Assembly: GCA_019649035.1 (NCBI GenBank)
Contig: BMAT01009755.1
Coordinates: 8,620-35,294, forward strand
From: Elysia marginata
Lineage: Eukaryota > Mollusca > Gastropoda > Plakobranchidae
Length of the DNA: 26,675 nucleotides
Direction of reading: 5' to 3'
The notes under the pieces were generated by a model. The model was not told the DNA's origin. It did not search any database and saw nothing but the letters and a program-made list of their open reading frames with translations. Below are positions 14,001 through 23,000 of this stretch, piece by piece. Each line of letters opens with the position of its first letter. The stretch's first letter is position 1. The position numbers and the translations under genes are program-made.

Positions 14001-17000
14001 GAATAAAAGATTTAAGTTTGGTACTGTAACTATATACTTTCATATTTTATGTTGTCATATTAGCAGGAAAAATTATAATTTAAGTGGCTGCTTGTCACTG
14101 CTGTGACCTGTGTGTAAAACTGAAATACTTCTAAGAAGGAATAAGTTTACCTCATCTGACTAGTATTCATGAAACATCATATCAAGTCATGTATAAACAG
14201 ATGAGCTTATTGTCACAAAGAAAAAGATTTAAAGAGAGGAACCAAACAAATTTTTTTTTTCAAACATCACATTTTTATAATATAATCTCAATTTCGATTC
14301 TCCAGGGCTACCTCAAGACCTGAAACTTGAGCCCACATTGTACGATCTCCAGGCTAGCTTAGGTGGCAAGATGGCCACAACTCCTTCAACGCCCCCTGGT
14401 CAGAGGAAAGCAGCGAAGACCATCTCTGTGCTGACAGGCACACTTGTGCCAAAAGGCAAGTAAAGTGTGCAATGAACATTATATATAGTAACCAGTCGTG
14501 ATGAGACGGCTGTGAAATATTCAAACTTGAAAAATAAAGACATGTAATAGACCTATATTATTATTTCTCTTCTCCTGTCAATGCACAAAACCGAAACAAA
14601 TTATGATAAATTTAAGAATGCTTCATTCTTGGAAGTTAAGAAAAATTCATTGTTTAAATTATAAGTTGCTTTATCTGTCTCATTTAGAATGGTTGTAAGA
14701 CCAATATAGTGCTTTTTTCACTGGAATATTAATTGCTTGGTTTAAAAAATGTTGGTGTGGGGAATACAATGCTGAAATTAAAGAACTTGGATTGTCAAGA
14801 AATTGAATGTGGCTTGGTCAATATAGAGCTAGGACAAAAGGTCTTAAATCTATTGTTTGTGATTTTGCACAAAGTATATTATTGGATAGCAAAGCAAACA
14901 AGCCTGCTATAAAAGGGCTTTTACCCTGTATCCCTATCAAACCCCATCATTTTGATTCGCGAAAATTTTTATTTGAAGAGAAGACCTTACAGGCTAAAAG
15001 AAATAAGGGAAAAACTTATATAAAAGTATGTCTGTTGTGATGAAGAGCAAAAATTTTGTCATGCATCACAATTGACAGTTGACAATCCTAGATCAATTTG
15101 TGCAATATTCATTAAAAAGCATTGTTTTATACTTCAAGAGATTTGTATCATTAAACCATTATGACAGCACTGTTATTTTCTGTGCTTTCATAAAACTCTG
15201 AACTCATTCTAAATGTGGGTTTTGCAAAGTTTTGGTGAATGTGTAAAATGCACAATATTTTTAGTTGGGCTGTTACATTTTATTTTTTTTTCATTTAAAA
15301 GTGAAAGCAATCTCAAGCCTTGGCACAATAAAGGTACTGATATCTATTGCTTAAAAATCATGATGATTCAAAACTGCCCATAAATTATGTAGGTATTTTA
15401 TGATTGAGCATGACGATTTATGAAAAAAAAATTCTGTTTAAAACCAACATACCTTTTGGAAATGGCAGGAAGTGTTCGACTTCTATAAAACGTTCAATGT
15501 TCACTGTTTAGTCACAGAATAATCTTGATTGATTATGTTTATTCAAAAAGTCTCAATGTTGTCAACTTATGGGAAAACTTTTTGGTCTAAGAAAAGTTAT
15601 AGGTGCCAAACCAAGAAGATTTTTTTAAAAATCAGTAGCGCTGGAAAAAAATTGCCTCCTCTAGGCATAAGCAAAGTATTATTTTATAAGTGGGAGATGC
15701 CTGTGCAATATCAAAGAAATTGAGTTAATTATGTGCAGTTTTTCTTTTTGACCACATTTTATTTTTCTTTGAAACATACTATAATGAGTCACAGAAAGCT
15801 GTGGTATTTATGAAAGCTACTAAAACCTGCATATGGCTACAGTGCAGATATTTATGCATTGGAAAGCAGATATCAACTTTAAAGTGTACTTCTTGCAATT
15901 GCAGCTTCTTCTAAGACATCGCATGCACTGAAGGCTCCGTCAGCCCCACCTGTCAGCACTGCGGCAGCACCCAGCACTACTGGAAAACTAGTATTGGACA
16001 CCCAGCTACCCTACGCAGCCAACAGGCCAAAATGCAACAGCATACTTCATTTGTTTGATGCTTGGCTTTTTGATGCTGCACTGGCTGGGGTCAAGCTTCA
16101 CCCGTCACATGCTGCACAAGGTGAAAGCTTACATGAACAAAAAAAACAACCAAAATTATTAAAGAAATCAGTAATGAATGAAACTAATTTTCACCTCTAG
16201 ACACAAGAAAAGCAAGGTTGTGTCATTGCTCATGATCAGCTTTTGAATTGAAGAAGTTAAGTTGCTTTTTTCTGAAGGTAAATTTCACTGTTCAATGCTT
16301 TTACCCTGCATCTTTGCAAGTCCCCTTCACCAGAATTATCTTTAAAAAGAGATTCTTATGAACTTTGGCATAGCTTTGCTGCATTCTTATTTTTTAAAAT
16401 TTTATGCAATGTGAATAATAATTATTCCCCAAAGCAAAAAATTAAAGTTCAATCAACTGTTTAGAAAAAAACTTTTTTTTTTGTAATTTTAAATCCCTTT
16501 TTCAGTATTTCATTGCTTAATGCTAAATTTAAAAAAAGGAATTTAAGGGGAACAGCTTTTTTTAAGGCTATCTTTAATTGCACCAAGCAGTAAAATGTTC
16601 TTCTTAATTTTTTTAGAAGCACAAATTATATGTTTGTGTTAAACATACTTTTGTCACTGATAAGGCTGCCTTTCTTTTACAGCCAAAGAACGTCGTGCCA
16701 GTTCCTTCATTGAGTCAAAGCATAGCTCCTTGTCAATGGACCTTCATGCTGATGCAAGCTCTCCACGAGACTCGGCATACCAGGCTGGTAGGGCAGAAGC
16801 CTGTGGCACCCTCTGTAGAATCTTCTGCTCTCACAAGACAAAGGAAGTCATTCTACCAGAATATTATGCCAGGTTTTACCTGGTCATGTATTACGGTCTT
16901 CAAACAGATGAGGTTTGTGTGATGTTTGCTCGTGGCTTTTAAAAATAAGTTCTTTTTTTTTTCAAGCAATTCAGTCAACTCTTTTTAAGTCAAATTTACT

Positions 17001-20000
17001 TAAATTGATTTTCAGTTATCTTGGGTATTTTTTGTGTGTCCCATCAGGACAACTTTGCCCAAAGATTTGCATACATTTTCATATTTCAGCCTAAATTAAT
17101 GTTATTGGTTAGGTCCCCCTGAAATCAAGTTAAGCATAGGTTACTGCCTGTAAAACTTTAAGATTGTCATGGCAAAAATATGTTACCATTAATGTCAACA
17201 GTTCTGAAAACAGTTGAGCGAGTGTTGTAATGTAAGAGGGTTTGTTCTGACATTGTTATAAAGAACTGCCATTAAGCTTCATTAGAGAGGTAGGATCATC
17301 TATATTTTGCCTTACATGCATTAGCTGGATACTTTAGCTGCTGTTAGGTCCTTCTTTATGTATGATGTAGGTCAGATTGGCAGCTTTTCAAAAAATTTTG
17401 TGAAATATCTCAAATGTTCATGCAATTTAAAATTTGCATTCATGCAAATGGACTTGATAATAAATGGAAAACTGCTGTAAGATTAGTGGGTTTGATTTTA
17501 AAATTGTCATGCAACCATTCCAAATAAGTCTCAAGTCAAAATTGGAAGGTAGTCAGACACTGATATCACAGAAAAGCTTATTTTTTTCTACCTTCAAATA
17601 CAACAATCAGAAAAGCTGTGTCATGCTTCTGTATGAAGTTATAGCTGTTTGAAGTTGGCAGGGTTAGGGCTTGTGAAATTTCAAAAAGGGGAGAAAATTG
17701 CATTTACAGTTAGGACAACTCTACAGGTGTAGAGGTCTTAGCAAACATACATAAAACACAAAATACAACATCAATCAGATTAAGAAACCGTTTAGAAATG
17801 AAAAAAAAAATGTTACATCCGACCACCCACTAAACTTTGAAAGCCTATATCTCAAAACTAGGCCTATCGACTTACGACTCATTTGAACAGAATGCAAGAC
17901 AATTGTGTAAAAGGTTCAGATCCATGAAAGTAACATAGTGGTATTAATCAACCTAAAAATTGTTTTGCCTCGCATACATTATTTAAAAATTTTTTTTTTC
18001 TTCAATTTTTCCAATCTCTTGATAAGTTTTTTTTGGTTTGTCTTAATTTTAAGACAAAGTTAATGTGTATGTGTCATCAGCTACCTGTTTAAAAGAAAAT
18101 CGAAATGTCGCAAATAAGAGAAACTACAGCTTTGCAAATAGATTTGGAGATACGTAATAAATGCAGTAAAATTTGTGGGCTTGTAATGTTATTTTCATAG
18201 GAGCAAAAGTTTTATAAAGTAAAAAAAATCAATGTAGGTTTTATGCCTGTTTGCTTCTTTTGTCTAGCATTCCTGTGTAAAATTACTCTTTTAACTTGTA
18301 TGCCCTTTTCAAACAGAATATGTTTTAATTTTTATGATAGAACTTTTGTTTGGTAATCCCTTGATTTTAAGACAATAAAAGCTTATGTAATAGTGATAAC
18401 TTATCACACAATATTGTGAAATGTCACAACAAAAATGTGAACCTCTTCCTCATTGCCATTTTGACAAATTTTTCAACTGCAAAGGCTGTTCTTTCTTTCA
18501 CATCACTCTTTCTCTTTCTGCTATCCCTCAAGACAAACCAAGTCAATGAAAATTTTTGTCTCACCAGGCAACAGTAAGTGGTGAGGTGCTGTCTTCAATC
18601 CTTTTCAACTCCTGTTCTTTGCTGCGTTGTGATCTGACAGGAGTGCAGCTGCTGTTGCCCTACATTTTGAGAGCCATAGAGCTGGTGCTAAGCCGTAATG
18701 CTCCAGATTTTCGGTAGGCCTGCTAAAGTGAACTTGATTTCTCCTGGTTTAATTTATCTCCCGAGATATGCGATAAGTTTAATCTTCTCAAAACCAATAT
18801 AGTTACAATTTTTTTCCTGTTTGGAAAGCATCATTTTTTTGCTACTTGTTTTATCATGCTTGCTGTGACCTAACTGTATGACAGATTTCAAGGGCAAATT
18901 ACTCTTGAGCTACGAAAGGGTAGCATAAATTTGTTCGTGTTATCATTGTCATGAGCACACGAACGGTATTGTGGGCTTTGGGAATAAATCCCTTACTCTG
19001 AGTCCTTATAATGTAATCTAGTATAAATTGTGCAGTTATAATATTATCATGTTGATAGTAAATCATATTGCAGGCTTGCGGAGGAAACTTTTTACTGTGA
19101 CTCTGATCCACAAAAAGATGGCAAAATATTTTTGTGGTAGCACTTTGTTAAGCTTGCTCTATAATAAATTGTATTGCAGGCTTTGTGAGCAAATTCCTTA
19201 TTCTGAGCTACGGAAGGCAAGCATACATATCCTACTGTCCATGCTGTGTCTGCCCTTGCACTTTAAGGACCTTGAGATCAAAGGTGAGGTGGTGACTTTT
19301 GCAGAAAAGTTATGATGGATCACACTTGAGACAAAAGTATTCCTTTTATTACAGAACTTAATTTTTTAACGTCTTAGATTTTTACCAATTCCATTTGCAT
19401 TAGAGTGAGTAATTTTTTTTACATTATATAATTGTAATGCATTTTTGCCATGGTGATACAGCGTACATTAATTTGTATTTTTTCAACTTACCAGTTTATC
19501 ATGTACTTTTTACTTTTGAGTTTACAGTTTTGCATGCAGGTGTTAATGCTTTTTTGTCTGTGCAGTGGATTGCCATGTTTTGTATCTAGAGAAAGGGAGT
19601 TTGTTTTGTTGCTGGTTGTCATAATGGCCTCAAGAAATATCGTTGTTAGATTCCTAATCCTGTTTACTGACAAACTAAGATATTGTGCACAGGTCTAAAG
19701 CAAACACCCTTTACTTTTTGCAGACATCATCAAAAGACCTGATGACAAGCCTCCAATCACTTTCTTGTCCCTGAGGACAAGAATCACAGACCTGATCCGT
19801 GTTGCACTCACCAATGAGACTGATTCTCAGAATACTCAAATGTTACTGGGTAACGTTATAAATATCGCTGCCTTTTCAGCTTTTCATACATTTGTCAAAA
19901 TGCCTCATTTACTCTCAATATTTATCTCTGCTGCAGGTTTTCTTTCTTTTTTTTTTTTTTGAGTGAGTGTTTGTGCATACTTAATTGTCTGCAAATAGTG

Positions 20001-23000
20001 GTATACATGTTTTTATCTGTGTTTCTTATTTTTAATGATTTACAATTTTTTTTTTAGTTTCCTTTTGATAAATGACTTTGTAAAAAATACTCTGTTTGTC
20101 TTTTCCATATGCTGTGCTACCTAAGTTACACTATTTAATAGCTGTTATGAAATGCCAAAGTAAGTTTCAGAGAAAAAGCTTTCATGTAAGTTATGAAAAA
20201 TATCGGTTGAATTTTCATTTGTTTTCTTTTCTTTAGTTCACTGAAGTAAAGTAATTCAAATTTGAAAGATATTTGTAAGGCAAGCAGGGGAAATTATACA
20301 TCAAAGTCTCATTTGCAAATTTGGGCTATAGCCTAATGGTTAAGTCTTTCTATATTTTGCTTCTCTATTTAAAAAAAACCTATCTGTAACATTAAATCTG
20401 TTTCTCATTGACCTAAAAAGCCTTAAGTACAAATTGAGGCATGAATAAATGAAAGTTCTACCTGTAACCAAACGGCTATATCTTCCTCATATTAAATTTT
20501 AAGTTTATGAAATTCCAATTTCTATGACATTTTATCCACCTAATACTTTCCTCACTCCCCCCTTTAGTGACTTGACTTATAGCCACTCGCTTGTAGGGTT
20601 GTCTGACAGCATAGCTTTGGCTGCTCATCTTCTTATGTCCGCTATGAAGGTCCTCCATTCGTCTTGGTTATCTGCAATGTCTTGAATTAAATCTAGGTCT
20701 TTCTGTGATGTTAAAGTCATTTTCTCGCCCGTAACGTGTTTGAGGTTGTTATTTAAAATAACTGGAAGTGTTGTTATTGGTCTACCCCTTGGTTTTTTAT
20801 TGTTTTCTACAAAATAGAACTGCATTGCTTCGTTTGTTGGAATACAGGAATCTCATCTCAATATGTGTCCAGACAGTCTCTATCTAGACTCAAGTATTTA
20901 GAGGGATAGAGGAATTTTTCCACATTTTTTGTTAAGTGAATGGTTTGATATTTTTGTCGGTTATTGTACTTAAAGGACTCTTTTGAGTTGTTTTCTATGG
21001 AATGCATTGAGTCTGTCCTTGTCTGTTTTTGTCAAAGCCCATGTGCCACAGTGGTATAACAGTATCGATGTAACTAAAGCATTGTAAAGTTGTAGTCTAG
21101 TTTTCTATTTTGTTTTGTTTGCTCAGTTCCAAGTATTTGTAAGTTTGAAAAGTGCAATATTTGAAAGTTGTTTTGGGCACTCAATATCCTCTCTGCTTTC
21201 CCTTGCTGTCTTTGATCTTGAGGTTTCCAAGCTTTTTCTGATTAAGTAGTTTTGCTGATTTGAACATTCCCTCCATCGCTAGTCAATTTATCACCCCCTT
21301 TTTGTAACATTCTATATTTATGTCATTACTTTAATATTATAATTTGCTGTTTTCATTGTCTCCAGGAGGATTTATGTTGGTGGTTGAGGACCTTGCCTTG
21401 TGTGAGCAGGCAGACAACCTGCTTTTACAACCCCAGCACGACCTCTCTGACCCTGACCCCCAGGGAGGTCAGTAAACAGTTTATTTATTTTATTCTTTAA
21501 GTTTTTTTTTTTTTGCATTCACTGTTATGATGGCCAAAGCATAAATATCAAAAGGCACAAGAGCACAAAAAATAAACAATACAAATTGCACTGGGGATGG
21601 ATTCACATGGACAAGGGAAAACCCAATGTTTAATGTGACCATTTGCTTATTTTTTAGAACACATTTCTATTCTTAGTCTAGACATAAATCTTTTCTTTAC
21701 TCCATTATTGAATGGCTCTGTTTTGTCAAATCAGAGTCTTGTGACAGAGGTATAGTTTATTTTTATAATTTTTTTTATTTTAATTTGACAATCTTAGTAA
21801 AAAGGCAAATAATCATGTTTTGGTTTGACTGTTGAAGTATCAATCTCTTGAAGAGTTGCCTTATAAATGAACTTTAAGTACGTTTTTCTTCACCACTTTT
21901 AACAATTTAACATGGGACTGATGTTGAGTGTAGCGCAGTGGTCTAGTAGTGGACACTCGGCTTTTGGGACCAAGAGCTCTGTTTTAGCAGGTCAACATCA
22001 AGTTTTTAGGAAAAGCTCTAAATTACATTTCTCTTGTACTGCAGACATTAAATGAGTACCGGCTATGTGCAGTGAGGGCTGTTAGCATTCTATAATGATA
22101 CACATTAGCTGTAGCTTTAATGTGTTTTGAGAAGGTAGTTTGGTTGGTAATGGAAACTTAAGTTAAAGCACTTAGAGTATATTAATGGTTTAAGTACTTT
22201 ATAAACAGTGCTCTTTTTGTTACTCTCCTTGACTTTGATTTGCATCTCTCTTAAAATCTTTATTATCAACTGTTCAACTAGATTTTGAACTAAGAGTCAA
22301 ATTGTTATTTAATTGGATTTTAATTTTGTTTCTTTCCTAAAAAAATGAGAACTGCCTTTGCCAATATACCAGCCTTTTAATATTTGTATACAGCTATGTC
22401 ATCTTCCTTTGAAACTAGGTCAAGTTATCCATATGAAAACTATATTTGATGGCAGGCACATCAAACCTCTGATGTGGCTTCTTTTCCTATATTAAAATCA
22501 GAGGTTTGATGTGCCTGCCATCGTCACTATTCAATTGATTTTAAAAGGAAAATTGTTGCTTTTAGAGAAAACTCACACACTAAATCTTATCAGCAAGACA
22601 AACTGTCTGACAGTCATATTTAACTTTGTAGATTTCTCGTTATTAGTTATAAATAATCAAGTAAAAAATAACAGCCAAATACAAAGTCATGCTTGTTATA
22701 TTCATAAATGCCTTTTAAAAAAATTTGTTTTGTGTGTGGTTCTTTGAGATTCAAAGCCCTAAAATCAAAACCATGAAATAGGAAAAAATGAAGGACATTT
22801 TTGTGATCAGCATAATGGAGTTGCTCATTTACAAGTCATTTTTTATCAGTAGAAGTTTGTGATATGCTATATTTATTTTAACATTTTTCAAAATGAAGAA
22901 GACTTACCGACCCTTGGATAATATTTATGGTAGTAATAGAAAGACACAAGTTTAAGTTAGAATTTATTTAGTCTTGCATTATAAAATAATGTGACAAAAG

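Noticed and set aside
14807-15040. 77-codon ORF in intron 6
   Set aside because: No family resemblance and no splice frame with the gene. Length is within chance for this much sequence.
19850-19962. Exon 11 reading on through its donor (GNVINIAAFSAF looks a little like human GAMLNIVQDSAL)
   Set aside because: Exon 12 gives the better match (GFMLVVEDLALCEQAD), with a proper acceptor and phase. The read-through soon turns into a run of F residues from a T tract.
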